Of a stretch of 64,000 nucleotides of DNA, positions 24,131 through 37,764 are shown piece after piece. The position numbers and the translations under genes are program-made. The notes below the pieces were generated by a model that was not told where the DNA came from, made no database searches, and saw only the letters and a program-made list of their open reading frames with translations. Source of the DNA: Scylla paramamosain (Eukaryota > Arthropoda > Malacostraca > Decapoda > Portunidae). Each line of letters starts with the position of its first letter. Position 1 is the first letter of the stretch. The stretch lies in NCBI RefSeq assembly GCF_035594125.1, contig NC_087151.1, positions 17,781,001-17,845,000 of the forward strand. The letters run 5' to 3'.

Positions 24131-24430
24131 GTGTGTCCAACGCAAGGATCTGTGTTGGCACCTATTATGTTTCAAATATATGTAAATGATATGACAGAGA
24201 ATCTAAATAGTTATATAAACCTTTTTGCTGATGATGCAAAAATAATGAAAATGATAAAGAATGAAAATGACTGCAAGGAATTACAAAAGGATAGTGACAA
24301 GATACATGCATGGAGCCAAAGATGGAAACTAGAATTTAATGCCAGAAAATGAGAAGTATTGGAAATAGGAAAAGAGACTTCATGGAATTATAAAATGGCA
24401 GGAGAAATGATAGATTATGAGCCAACTCAT
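24131..24430 (+). mobile_element. LINE-B copy 6, 3' part, truncated
   Basis: RT resumes with QGSVLAPIMFQIYVNDM, the catalytic FADDAK and WSQRWKLEFNARK, then a stop. Similarity ends near 24430 with no (CA)n tail, so the 3' end was lost. Confidence 0.9.
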
Positions 24431-25560
24431 TTATTACTGTGACACTGAGGGATGTAGCACAACTTGACACCCTTCCGTTATGTGACCAATTCCATTTATA
24501 CAGAATGATTAGGTACCACATCATTATGTACATGCACTTGTATGTGGATTTTGAACCTCAAGCAATACAGGTTTGCAGGTTTGCAATTTTACTGGACTGT
24601 GGTTTCATTAAAATGGAAAGAAAACTTCAATCATTTGTTCTCAAAATCAAGCAAAAATAACAAAATGTTTCTACTTTATGTCTACATGACATTAATAAAA
24701 ATGAAGACAAAAAAAATTAAATATAGCATGAAACTGCTGTTTTATGATTTTTAAAAAGGTCAGTTTGTGAAAATCATGCAAAAAAACAAAAACAAATGAC
24801 AACAAATACAAAACATTAAAAACAAATTGAAGTATCATTCATGTGATAGTTATAGTAGTATTATGCATAACATAAAGGCATCAAGACCACAGATGCAAAT
24901 TATAGCTGCAGCAATTTCTCTCCTAAAGGAGACAAGTCACAGTTATTGTCTTCATCCAGCTGAGGATTAAACTTCATTCTTTTCTGTTGTAAGCAAGGCA
25001 CACTAAAAACTATGATCATGGTGGCATGGTAATAAGGTATTATTTTCTTAGGAAAGTATCTGTATATCCCAGATTTATTAACCAAAACAGCCCATATAAA
25101 TAAAAAATACAGGTACACCAAGACCCATGCAATTTTGACAAGTTTTATTTTCCTATAGAATTGTAGGAATTTGTCATTTAAAACCTAAAATATGCATAAG
25201 AATACTCACAATGACTAGCACTTAGAAAACTTATGCACATTCATATTTCCTGTCCTGATGCCATGGAAGAGGCTGTTGGAGGTACAATGGTAAGTAGGTG
25301 GGAATTACGTATTGTTGTTGTGTGCTGTGTCACCCAGGACGTACGTGAAATAATATATTTAAGAAACACCTGTGAGCACTGGTACAGAAAGTGAGAGGCT
25401 GTGATCTATGTCTTGGCTGCAATGAGAACAGATAGCCATCAAGACAACAATAGGCATATGCATGAATCTGAGGTACTATCTTTGTACTAATTAGACTCCA
25501 AAACAATTGGCACAGCTTCTGGAATACAGGGGAAATTCAATACTTGACTTGATACTTGAA
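24431..25560. other. ELP3 intron, no gene recognised
   Basis: AT-rich sequence with short ORFs only (largest about 73 codons, no family seen). No element ends recognised. Confidence 0.6.
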
Positions 25561-25603
<43 letters not shown>

Positions 25604-25604
25604 A
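25557..25604. repeat. (AAAT)n microsatellite
   Basis: About 11 AAAT units. Confidence 0.95.
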
Positions 25605-25849
25605 AAATATCTGCTAATTGTGAATATTCATACATAGCTGTAAACAAAGACTGCCATCTTCCTTTCCCTCCATATCCTGCCCTGCAGCAGTCTTATTATT
25701 AATGGGGGATAAGCCCAAATGGAAAAATGTGGTGATAACTACCAAGTGAGAAAAGATTATTGATAAATACAAGAAAGGGGCAGGATTCACCAAACTTTCA
25801 GTTGAGTAAGTGTAGTACAGCAAAATCTACAGTAGCTGCCATACTAATG

Positions 25850-26250
25850 AACAAGACCATTACAAGAACTAAAGAGGCAATGGATGTGAAAAAACAGCTT
25901 AAGCAGGCTGAGGCTGTGTAAAAAAAATGGAAAAATTACTGATGGTGTGGATAAATGAAAAGAAGATAGTTGGCAATTCTGTGTCAGAGAGCATAATTTG
26001 TGCAAAGGCTCAATGGTAACCTTATTCCTGATACCTGTGGCTCCAATTCATAAGATTTTAAAGGTAGTAAGGGATGGTTTTAAGATGAGAACAGAGATTC
26101 ATTCTGGTGTTAGGCATAGCAAGGCTGCTAGTGCCAACAAAGTTGCCACTGAGAAGTTTGTGCCTGAATTAGTGAAGGAAATGAGGTCTCTGAGGAGAAC
26201 CCAAGGCCTGGAAGTGAACAGTGATGGTGTGGATGAGGTAGGTAGAAGAC
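25850..26250 (+). pseudogene. Tigger/CENP-B-type transposase fragment, DNA-binding region
   Basis: Two frames carry pieces of the N-terminal half of a pogo-superfamily transposase. One near 25928-26015 reads KLLMVWINEKKIVGNSVSESIICAKA, the second helix-turn-helix (CENP-B type) region where relatives have L..W......G..V....I..KA. The next, at 26050-26170, includes FKMRTEIHSGVRHSKAASANK, matching the F..R..I.S...HGEAASAD pattern. Stops and shifts make it a remnant. The catalytic domain does not follow on this strand. It is opposite in orientation to the fragment at 26815-27400, so it is a separate copy or an inverted piece. Confidence 0.72.
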
Positions 26251-26814
26251 CCCACCACTGAAAGCTATGTAATTGTCATAAGGAACATCTGCAAGAGGTA
26301 ACTGTCTTCTATGGATGGTGACTCATCAGTAGTTAAACCTTTTGATATTCAAATAATCATCTGGAATGAGTTAAGTTTCAGTATTAAGTTTCCATTGTAC
26401 TAATTATGTGCCCTGAAGGGCAATGCTGAGAGGATTGAACATGATGTGTGCACTCCTTTATTTGATCACATCTCAACAAGCTCACATAGGCTGGCCTTTG
26501 TGGTCACAATGAAGTCGTTCTGTGCATGTAATAAAGGCATTTTGCATATCCAGTTTAACAAGCCAATATGACACCTACAAGAGATGAAAATATAAGGATA
26601 AGAATATTAGATGATGGTACCAATGCTGGTACTGTGCATTACATAGATATCTGATGACATAGTACTTCCACTGAGACTGAGATCTGATGAAATTTTTATT
26701 TTTATTTATTTTTATTTTACTTTTTATTTATTTATTCTTTTTACATAAGCTTGAAATTAATTGCATTTCTTCTCATATTTATTTCACTTTGCAGCTGGAT
26801 AGCATAAAGGTTGG
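26251..26814. other. ELP3 intron, no gene recognised
   Basis: A T-rich run of TTTAT units lies near 26695-26740. Nothing else recognised. Confidence 0.55.
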
Positions 26815-27400
26815 TTTACACAAGGCAATTCTTTCTCCAGGCTAGCTCCTGCCATGTGGAACTGCTGGCAGATTTCAGCTGAAAGCATTCATGCAGTTGA
26901 GAGCAACTGCAGGTGTCTGCCTGAGATTCCTCCAGGCTAGGAGGTAGGCAGGAGCATTGTTGAGCAGAAGTAGGCACTTGAGTGGGAAGTTATTTTCATT
27001 AAGATAACACCTCACACTAGGAGGGAAAATGTCATGAATCCATTCCAGAAAAAAACTGTCTGGTCATCCAGACCTTACTGCTGGCCCTCCACATGACAGA
27101 CTACCTGCTTTTCACAATGTCGTTTTTCTTAAACACATGGGGTTTCTCCAAATGATACACTAGCATTAGTTTTACCTCACAATCAACACTAGCACTGCCA
27201 CAAAGCAAAAGAATTAGCCTGTCTTTCATAGGCTTGTGTCCAGGCAAAGCCTTTTCCTCTTGGGTTATGTATGTTCTGTTTGGCATTTTTTTCTAGAGGA
27301 GTCCAGTCTCATCACAATTGAACACTTGCTTGAGGATAAAACCCTCAGCAGTTACATATGCACCAAACCCTTTCACAAATTCTTTTGCATCTCGCTTCTT
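26815..27400 (-). pseudogene. Tigger-type DDE transposase fragment
   Basis: On the minus strand the catalytic domain of a Tigger/jerky-like transposase is readable. FNCDETGL holds the first catalytic aspartate, followed after one stop by KMPNRTYITQEEKALPGHK, KDRLILLLCGSAS and LMLVYHLEKPHVFKKN (ORF 27286-27101). A further frame has YLNENNFPLKCLLLLNNAPA, where the second catalytic D (normally LLLDNAPAH) is N. The third acidic position is not readable. LINE-A begins about five bases beyond its upstream edge, so LINE-A may have inserted into it. Inactive. Confidence 0.85.
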
Positions 27401-27404
27401 CTTC

Positions 27405-28283
27405 TTTCACTCCTTTATTTTAACCAGATGGCACCACTGCTATCATATCTATTTCTAATGCTGAACTCTTCGCTCAAACCTTTGCTAAAAACTCTACCTT
27501 GGAAATTTCTGGGCTTGTTCCTCCCTCTCCTCCACTTCTGACTACTTCATGCTACCTATTAAAATTCTTCACAATGATGTTTTCCATGCTCTCGCTGGCC
27601 TAAACCCTCGGAAGGCTTATGGACCTGATGGGGTCCCTCCTATTGTTCTCCGAAACTGTGCCTCTGTGCTTGCACCTTGCCTAGTCAAACTCTTTCAGCT
27701 CTGTCTGTCAACATCTACCTTTCCTTCTTGCTGGAAGTTTGCCTACATTCAGCCTGTTCCTAAAAAGGGTGACCGTTCTAATCCCTCAATCTATCGTCCT
27801 ATTCCTTTAATTTCCTCCCTATTTAAAGTTTTTAATCTATCCTCAACAGGAAGATTCTTAAATATCTATCACTTCACAACCTTCTATCTGATCGCCAGTA
27901 TGGGTTCCATCAAGGCCGCTCTACTGGTGATCTTCTGGCTTTCCTTACTGAGTCCTGTTCATCCTCTTTTAGAGATTTTGGTGAAACTTTTGCTGTTGCC
28001 TTGGACATATCAAAAGCTTTTGATAGAGTCTGGCGCAAAACTTTGATTCCCAGACTACCTTCCTATGGCTTCTATCCTTCTCTGTGTAACTTCATCTCAA
28101 GTTTCCTTTCTGACCATTCTATTGCTGCTGTGGTAGATGGTCATTGTTCTTCTCCTAAATCTATTAACAGTGGTGTTCCTCAGGGTTCTATCCTGTCACC
28201 CAATATCTTATTATTCGTCAATGACCTTCTAAACCAAACTTCTTGTCCTATCCACTCCTACACTGATGATACCACCCTACACT
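27405..28283 (+). mobile_element. LINE-A fragment (pre-RT and RT)
   Basis: The sequence reads GLNPRKAYGPDGVPPIVL, FAYIQPVPKKGDRSNPS, DISKAFDRVW, INSGVPQGSILSP and the catalytic box YTDDTTLH, in two or three frames (27549-28046, 28001-28285). It ends abruptly after the catalytic box at 28283, where a minus-strand LINE-D fragment starts. The 3' half is missing. The box is YTDD rather than the commoner FADD or YADD, and the same is true in the other LINE-A copies. Confidence 0.9.
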
Positions 28284-29088
28284 GAGACAAAGAAAGTGTT
28301 TAGAATGTTACTAATTTGCTCCTCGTCATTAGTGTAATCTCCATTTACATAAATTATGGGTCCAGTAGTTGAAACAATCACTCTCTTTTGCCTGATAAAG
28401 CTATAAAATTTATTTGGGTTCATTTTACTCTGGTTCGCAACATGTAACTTGGTGGACCTTTTGCTATGTTTGATTAACCTCTCTGCTTTACATCTTAGTT
28501 CAACGAAGCTAGTACGTTCTTCATTATAACTATAGGATTTTAATCTGTTATGTGCATCCCTCTTGGTGCGCAAGCATTCAGCTATTTGAGTGTTCATCAC
28601 TTTGGCTTAACGTTTTTTTTGTGGGGCAACGATTTTTCATGGTATACATTCTTGCACTGCTTTTAAGTATCTATCCATGAAAAGTTTCCAGTGAGCATTA
28701 ATATCTGTGGTAGTAAGTAGTTGACTCCAGTCTATTTGGTTAAGAATTGATTTGAGTTTACAGAAATTTGCTTTCCTGTAGTCAAGGACTTTTTCTTTGC
28801 TTATATTTGACTCATTAGCTGTGAAGTTTATATTGAAGGAGATTGCGCGGTGATCACTGTTACTAAATTCCTTGCCGATATTCACATTTGTTATTAATTC
28901 ATCATTCGTAGCTAGTATGAGATCAAGGACATTTTTATCATGTGTCAGGTTTAGCACAAATTGTGTAAGTGAACTTTCTTTTAAGTTATTATACAGGTCA
29001 TGTCCATGGTGTGAGATGAATGATTTGCCTTGCTTAGTCACTGGTAAGTTAAAATCTCCAAGGATTAACGGTGTCGTGTGTGTCACTT
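28284..29088 (-). mobile_element. LINE-D fragment (endonuclease end and linker)
   Basis: ORF 29086-28637 has the endonuclease C-terminal motifs PLILGDFNLP, NVLDLILA and SNSDHRAISFNI, then the linker (WSQLLTTTDINAHWKLF). ORF 28600-28277 continues with the region before RT (RDAHNRLKSY, NPNKFYSFIRQKR, NILNTFFVS). Stops separate the two. The RT is absent because the copy ends against LINE-A at 28283. Composition and wording differ from LINE-A, -B and -C, so I treat it as a separate family. Confidence 0.8.
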
Positions 29089-29104
29089 AACTCGCTAATT
29101 TGTT

Positions 29105-29195
29105 GAAAAATGAACAATGATAATAAGAGATATCTCAAACATAAAGATCATAACGTCAAAGTTATGATACATGCACTTTCTCTCTTTGATGACCA
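29105..29195 (-). repeat. Family M fragment
   Basis: ACATAAAGATCATAA and AAGTTATGATACAT match the segments flanking GA/CT tracts at 54540-54590 (inverted) and 43010-43050. Here only a short CTTTCTCTCTTT stands where the others have a long microsatellite. Confidence 0.7.
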
Positions 29196-29528
29196 CTGGC
29201 TCAGGAATAATCCTAAGTCACCTGTAGTACCATGATCAAGATCAAGACCACTCATATTTTACAATGATTTCCTTCTTTTTTTCAATGGTTATCACACTTT
29301 ACTTCTTTCCACAACTTGCAGTAGCACTTTTCATTTGCTTAGGAAGCATTTTCAGGGGAGAATGATCACAAAATAAGGCAGGAAGGCAATGGTGGGAATG
29401 CTGTGGTGCCACTGGTAGTGAGGGTGCAAGTTGAGCTTGTGGGCACATGTTGATACAAAATCTGGGCGTCAGGGAAGGGTGTAAGTCGGTTTGGGCGTAT
29501 ATCAGGGTGGATGTAACCCAAGATACCA

Positions 29529-29531
<3 letters not shown>

Positions 29532-29614
<83 letters not shown>
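29532..29614. repeat. (AT)n microsatellite
   Basis: About 41 AT units, directly before the LINE-E fragment. Confidence 0.97.
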
Positions 29615-29616
<2 letters not shown>

Positions 29617-30240
29617 CCTATGTTATTCATTTTATATACTAATGATTGTAAAGCTCAATTCAAAAACAGTTTAATTCTTAAATATGATGATGATATGATG
29701 ATTATTTGGAAAATTAAGAATACTGATGAATCTGACTATTGTGCTCAAGTAAATAACTTTGTTCAGTGGTGTGACATTAATTACTTGAATCTCAGTTGAT
29801 GACTGACTTTTGCAGAAAAGAAAAGAATGCTGAAAACCTGAAAATTAAAGAGGAAGAAGTATCTAGTGTCCAAGAATACAAATACCTGGGTATGATTACT
29901 GATGATAAATTGACAGAAAATGCAAAAACTAAGAAGTTATATGGCAAATGTATACAAAAGCATTAGTTTCCTAAGAAATTTTTAAGAATCTATATGTTAA
30001 TAGAACCATTTTATATTATAAGTCTGTTGTGGAGCCAGCTTTGGGTTTTTATTTAGCTTCAATTGAATGTTAAAAATAAGATGAAATAGAGAAAAATTGT
30101 GAGAATTGCAAGAGAACTGGGTGCAAATGTAACATCACTTGATGACTTCTACTCCAAGGCTGTTTTTGAAATAATGAAGAAAATAATTAATAATGTTCAT
30201 CTACTTCATAACTGTCACAAATTTTTTTGCACTCTAGGGA
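29615..30240 (+). mobile_element. LINE-E fragment (RT C-terminal part)
   Basis: The frame at 29620-29797 reads LFILYTNDCKAQF, then LKYDDDMMI at the catalytic box (normally F/Y-A-DD), NTDESDYCAQVNNFVQWCDINYLNLS. The downstream frame has KIKEEEVSSVQEYKYLGMITDDKL. This YTNDC...W....L.LN order resembles Rex1/Jockey-like LINEs. Stops are frequent. It differs from the other LINE families here. Confidence 0.75.
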
Positions 30241-30635
30241 AAGACTGAGGCTGCCAGCTCAAAAGACATCTAGACGTAATAAGTCATTTGTGCAAGTAAG
30301 CATGAAACTTTACAACTTTGTAAAAAAAAAAAAAAAAAAAAGTGGAGAATAACTTTAGTGTTTAATGTTGTATGCTAGTTTAATTTAGTTTTCTAATGTT
30401 GAATGCTAGTTGTATTTAGTTTTTAATACTGTATGTTAACTTCTTTTTAGTTTTCTTTTATTGGATTTATGTTGCTCTTGGCCAGTGTTCCTCCTACATA
30501 ATAAAAAAAAAAAAAAAAAATGTTCTCTTCTCTTTGGTCTAGTTTTTTGGTATGCACCTGATTTATAAAGAGATTCAGTTTGTATGTAATACAAGTTGAC
30601 TAAATAAAGTGTATATAATTATAATAACAATGATA
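30241..30635. other. ELP3 intron with a LINE-A tail fragment at 30450-30512
   Basis: TTGGATTTATGTTGCTCTTG and CAGTGTTCCTCCTACATAAT followed by an A-run match the LINE-A 3' terminus. The rest is AT-rich and unassigned, with another A-run at 30320-30340. Confidence 0.75.
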
Positions 30636-30659
30636 ATATTAATAATAATAATAATAATA

Positions 30660-30738
<79 letters not shown>

Positions 30739-30740
30739 GT
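30636..30740. repeat. (AAT)n microsatellite
   Basis: About 34 AAT units with one TAG variant, 74 bases downstream (in transcript sense) of the ELP3 exon donor. Confidence 0.96.
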
Positions 30741-30813
30741 ATTAATAATAATGATAATAATAATAACAATCATTATTATTACAGTTTTTTTCTCTGAATC
30801 ACCTGAGACTCAC

Positions 30814-30995
30814 CTGAGATGACTGCAATCTTCTGTGAACCATGCTCTTCCCTAGCAATTCTTTCAGCTTCCTCCATGAGCAGTGTGCCAAAGCCTTGAT
30901 GCTGGAACTTGGTGGGATCTCGAGCACTAACTGGCACTACAGATCCATACACGTGTAGCTCCCTCACCACTGACACACCACCCACCAACTCTGGT
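30814..30995 (-). CDS. ELP3: Elongator complex protein 3, penultimate coding exon (acetyltransferase domain)
   Basis: This 182-nt exon encodes the core of the GNAT acetyltransferase domain of ELP3. Read on the minus strand it gives [36 protein letters not shown] and [17 protein letters not shown], then KIAVIS. QHQGFG is the acetyl-CoA-binding Q/R-x-x-G-x-G/A motif. Almost every residue matches the metazoan protein as I know it. The acceptor is ACAAG|ACC, with A completing the AG|A arginine codon from exon 48454-48581. The donor is CTCAG|GTGAGT, leaving G to pair with GT of exon 3409-3482. The acceptor has only a modest pyrimidine tract (T-rich about 15-30 bases upstream). No stops or shifts. 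Part of a nuclear/cytosolic tRNA-modifying complex. Confidence 0.97.
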
Positions 30996-32080
30996 CTTGT
31001 TTATCCATGAAAATAAAAAAATTTGCTATTACATCTGTTGCAATAATACTTTATCATGAAATTCTTTGTCAATCATTATGAGATGAAAAAGATTTCAGTG
31101 TAGTTTTAATGGGATAAAATACAAAGTGTTGCACTGAGTTTCACAATATTCTAATCACAGTTACGTATTGTGTCATTCTCCGAATAATTCATTACTAGAT
31201 TTTTCACAAAAATTCTGTTTCACATGAAGTCATTCAGGCCCCACTAAAAACTGCCAGTCACTCCAGTGCTATTTTGTTTATCAGAACTATGTCTGCAGCA
31301 CCCAGCTGCACCTTCCAGATTTAGTCACTGTGTTTAACACTTAAATGCAAACAATATATTTTTTTTACTCACTTCAAACAATGGATGAATTTCATCAAAC
31401 ATTAGGAAAGTAATAAAAAAATTAGTTACCCTAACTATTTATTAAATTCAAAGCCAGAGTATGAAAATACAAGTCTTACTTCATTTGCAACCAAACTATT
31501 AACACTGTATAAAGAAAGTAAGTTATTTTTATTTTGTTTTAAAAGTAAGAATGAAAGAAACATTGTTTTGGCAATGATTAAACCTTAAATTCCCTAACAC
31601 AGTAAGTATTGGCTGGGTGGACAATAACTACAACAGTGATTGTTACTGGTCCTTGGTGATTCACACTGGTTGCCTTACTGCCTTAAAGTTCAATCTACCC
31701 TGAAATAAGGAGCTATGAAAGAGGAGTAAATTTTGGGTTCCTGAAATTGTTTTATTTCATACTAATTTGATTTTTTTCTGCTAGCTGACTCCTGTTGGTG
31801 ACCAGAAACTTAGGCTTTCCCTATGAATTAATTTTGATTGATGACCAAATCAAATTTTTTTTCATTAGAGCTCGTATAATAGATATGTTATTTTCACTAC
31901 TTCTAAGGGCTCCTCCTCCTCCTCCTCCTCCTCCATATTAGATAAGAAAGTAAGAACTGTTATATTCATCACATATTCCAGTTTTTTCTTACTGAACAGT
32001 CTCTTTGCCATTGTGCACTAATATAATGTCTAACAGTTTCCTGTAGAAAAAAAATGCCTGAAAAGATAAGAACCACCCCT
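30996..32080. other. ELP3 intron, no gene recognised
   Basis: AT-rich. A (CTC)n tract of about 8 units lies at 31911-31934. No element recognised. Confidence 0.65.
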
Positions 32081-32082
32081 TG

Positions 32083-32940
<858 letters not shown>

Positions 32941-32975
32941 GGTTAAAGCAAGTACTAGCTTTTTTTTTTTTTCTG

Positions 32976-32977
<2 letters not shown>

Positions 32978-33046
<69 letters not shown>

Positions 33047-33832
33047 TTACCTAGTTTTATACTTAGTTGTAGTTTAAGGGAGGGGAGTAATCTCATAGTA
33101 TCATCTCTATGTCTATCCAGTTTGGTCTTAAAAGCATGGACAGTTTCGGCATTGACACCTTATTCAATGAGTTCATTCCATTTGTTCACATTTCTGTGAG
33201 GAAAACTATACTTCTTGATGTCTCTTCTACAGTTAACCTTCTTCAACTTCTTACTATGCCCCTTAGTACTCTGTGTGTCTAAATTTATAAAACATTCTTT
33301 GTCCACATTTTCCACACCGTTTATCATTCTATAAATGTTTATTAAATCTCTTCTTTACTTTCAGTCAAGATAAATTTTGGTCTTGTATTACAGTTCTCAC
33401 CTCTCTATCATCCAGATAATAAATCCTCCATCCACCCCCAGCAGTTTTCCTCCAATTGTTCCATAATTTTTTATATTCTATAGCAATCTTTGATATGGTA
33501 CTTTGTTAAAAGCCTTCTTCAAGTCTAAGTAGACAAGATCTACCCATCTGTCTCTCTCTTGCACAATATCGACTACCCTTGAATAAAAAGACAATAAATT
33601 CATGGAGCATGATCTTCCCCTTCTAAATCCAATTTACCAAAACTTTATCTCTTTCCAAGTGTTCCACCCATCTTTCCTTTACTGTTCTTTCACATAGTTT
33701 TCCTACAACACTAGTCAATGACACTGGTCTAAAATTTAGTGGGTTTTTCTTATTTCCCCCTTTGAATATTGGTGTAATATTTGCTCTCTTATAATCTTTT
33801 GGTACTCTTCCCTGTGACAATGACATCACACC

Positions 33833-33836
<4 letters not shown>
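32978..33836 (-). mobile_element. LINE-B copy, rearranged, with (CA)n tail
   Basis: On the minus strand the tail is (CA)n (plus strand (GT)n at 32978-33044), preceded by the TAGGTAAATACAC motif. The 3' end spans 33045-33355. It then jumps near 33356 to an RT segment (33365-33829: RVPKDYKRANITPIFKGG, PVSLTSVVGKLCE), so the middle part is deleted. The 5' edge at 33836 abuts the (GT)n of the next copy. Confidence 0.87.
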
Positions 33837-33921
<85 letters not shown>

Positions 33922-34085
33922 ATCTGTGTGTATTTACCTAGTTGTGAGATACAGGAAAAGAGCCATACTTAGGCTTGTGCTGTTCTGTCTCTATATTTCT
34001 TAGCAGCTAACTTTACCTTAACCCTATTGTTTGCAGCTTTCCTGGATTTTCACTCTTCTCAACCTTGTGTATTAAGTACAAGTAA
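33837..34085 (-). mobile_element. LINE-B copy, short 3' fragment with (CA)n tail
   Basis: The plus strand shows (GT)n at 33837-33920, then GTGTATTTACCTAGTTGTGA, the inverted tail motif, and about 150 bp of 3' end with the CTTAGGCTTGTGCTGT segment shared with copies 2 and 4. Confidence 0.85.
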
Positions 34086-34300
34086 ACATCACTGGATGAA
34101 CAATATTCTTTGGATCACCTTGTGGCAACAGGCTAAACATATTGTACAGTGCCATTCCATCTGATTACTTATAGTGTAGTACATATTATGACATGCAATG
34201 TTGCCTAGTGATTTTTCCTAACACCATTGCTCATATCTGCTTTCTTCACATCACTATCAGTGTTTCCCATCAGATGGATATATTCTGCACATACACACAT

Positions 34301-34346
<46 letters not shown>

Positions 34347-34457
34347 TGCAACAGCCATGGCAGGCATCCTTGAATGATATCCAGAGGAAGAAAGGAAGCT
34401 GGACATAAAATGGTTATGTCTGGTTTCATCAACCAACCAGATGATGATTAGGAAAAC
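34086..34457. other. ELP3 intron with (CA)n
   Basis: A (CA)n tract lies at about 34291-34344. No gene or element recognised. Confidence 0.6.
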
Positions 34458-34525
34458 TGAACCTTAATACCCTCCTTTATTAAATAAAGGAGGGTATTAA
34501 GGTTCAGGATGAAATTTTCATCCTG
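34458..34525. repeat. Two adjacent perfect hairpins at a LINE-A 5' junction
   Basis: Bases 34458-34481 and 34483-34506 are perfect inverted repeats (24-bp arms, 1-base loop). Bases 34505-34514 and 34516-34525 form a second perfect inverted repeat (10-bp arms, 1-base loop). Recognisable LINE-A starts directly after (GATGGTGCCACTGC). Confidence 0.95.
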
Positions 34526-36300
34526 ATGGTGCCACTGCTATCTCATCTATTTCTAAAACTGAACCCTTTGCTCAAACCTTTGCTAAAAACTCTACCTTGG
34601 ATGATTCAGGGCTTGTTCCTCACTTTTCTCTACCCTCTGACTACTTCATGCTACCTATTAAAACTCTTCAGTGATATTTTCCATGCCCTTGGTGGCCTTA
34701 ACCCCCAGAAGGCTTATGGACCTGATGGAGTCCCTCCTATTGTTCTCCAAAACTGTGCCTCCATGCTTGCACCTTGCCTAGTCAAATTCTTTCATCTCTG
34801 CCTGTCAATATCTACCTTTCCTTCTTGCTGGAAGTTTGCTTACATCCAGCCTGTTCCTAAAAAGGGTGACTATTCTAATCCCTCAAACTAGTATCCTATT
34901 GCTTTAATTTCCTGCCTATCTAAAGTTTTTGAATCTATCCTCAACAGGAAGATTCTTAAACATCTACCACTTCACAACCTTCTGTCTGATCACCAGTATG
35001 GGTTCCATCGAGGCTGCTCTACTAGCAATCTTCTGGCTTTCATAACTGAGTCTTTTAGAGATTTTGATGAAATTTTTGCTGTTGCCTTAGACATATCAAA
35101 AGATTTTGATAGAGTCTGGTACAAAGCTTTAATTTCCAAACTACCCTCCTACAGCTTCTATCCTTCTCTCTGTAACTTCATCTCAAGTTTAATTTCTGAC
35201 TATTCTATTGCTGCTGTGGTAGACGGTCACTGTTCTTCTCCTAAATCTATTAACAGTGGTGTTCCTCAGGGTTCTGTCCTGTCACCCACTCTCTTCTTAT
35301 TATTCATTAATGATCTTCTAAACCAAACTTCTTGTCCTATCCACTCCTACACTGATGATACCACCCTGCACTTTTCCATGTCTTTTCATAGACGTCCAAC
35401 CCTTCAGGAGGTAAACATTTCACACAGGGAAGCCACAGAACGCCTGACTTCTGATCTTCCTAAAATTTCTGATTGGGGCAGAGCAAACTTGGTATTGTTC
35501 AATGCCTCAAAAACTCAATTCCTCCATCTATCAACTTGACACAACCTTCCAGACAACTATCCCCTCTTCTTCAATGACACTCAACTGTCCCCCTCTTCTA
35601 CACTGAACATCCTCGGTCTGTCCTTTACTTATAATCTGAACTGGAAACTTCACATCTCATCTCTAGCTAAAACAGCTTCTATGAAGTTAGGTGTTCTGAG
35701 ATGTCTCCGCCAGTTTTTCTCACCCCCGCAGCTGCTAACTCTGTACAAGGGCCTTATCCGTCCATGTATGTAGTATGCTTCACATGTCTGGGGGGGTTCC
35801 ACTCATACTGCTCTTCTAGACAGGGTGGAATCAAAAGCTTTTCGTCTCATCAACTCCTCTCCTCTAACTGACTGTCTTCAGCCTCTCTCTTACCGCCGCA
35901 ATGTTGCATGTATAGCTGTCTTCTACCACTATTTTCATGCTAATTGCTCTTCTGATCTTGCTAACTGCATGCCTCCCCTCCTCCCGTGGCCTTGCTGCAC
36001 AAGACTTTCTTCTTTCTCTCACCCCTATTCTGTCCACCTTTCTAACGCAAGAGTTAACCAGTATTCTCAATCATTCAACCCTTTCTCTGGTAAACTCTGG
36101 AATTCCCTGCCTGCTTCTATACTTCCACCTTCCTATGACATGAATTCCTTCAAGAGGGAGGTTTCAAGACACTTATTCATCAATTTTTGACCACTGCTTT
36201 GACCCTTTTATGGGACTGGCATTTCAGTGGGCATATTGTTTTTATTGTTTTTTTGTTGCCCTTGCCCAGTGTCCTTCCTACATAAAAAAAAAAAAAAAAA
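34526..36300 (+). mobile_element. LINE-A copy, 5'-truncated, with A-rich tail
   Basis: This is one of the longest LINE-A copies. The order is pre-RT (GLNPQKAYGPDGVPPIVL), RT (INSGVPQGSVLSPTLFLLFI, YTDDTTLH), [39 protein letters not shown], then the C-terminal domain (ORF 35825-36190, RLINSSPLTDCLQPL to FKREVSRHLFINF). Stops at several points (for example TAG near 34889 and 35770) and indels break it. The 3' UTR ends CCTTCCTACAT with an A-run at 36282-36307. Confidence 0.92.

Positions 36301-37764
<1,464 letters not shown>

Noticed and set aside
29447..29674. Ile-Tyr repeat ORFs
   Set aside because: Translations of (AT)n, likewise at 36648-36887, 50052-50234 and 61870-62146.
35937..36143. Hydrophobic 68-codon ORFs that look like membrane peptides
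   Set aside because: Alternative-frame shadows of the LINE-A C-terminal domain. The same peptide pattern recurs at 36373, 56738 and 27 because the DNA is repeated.
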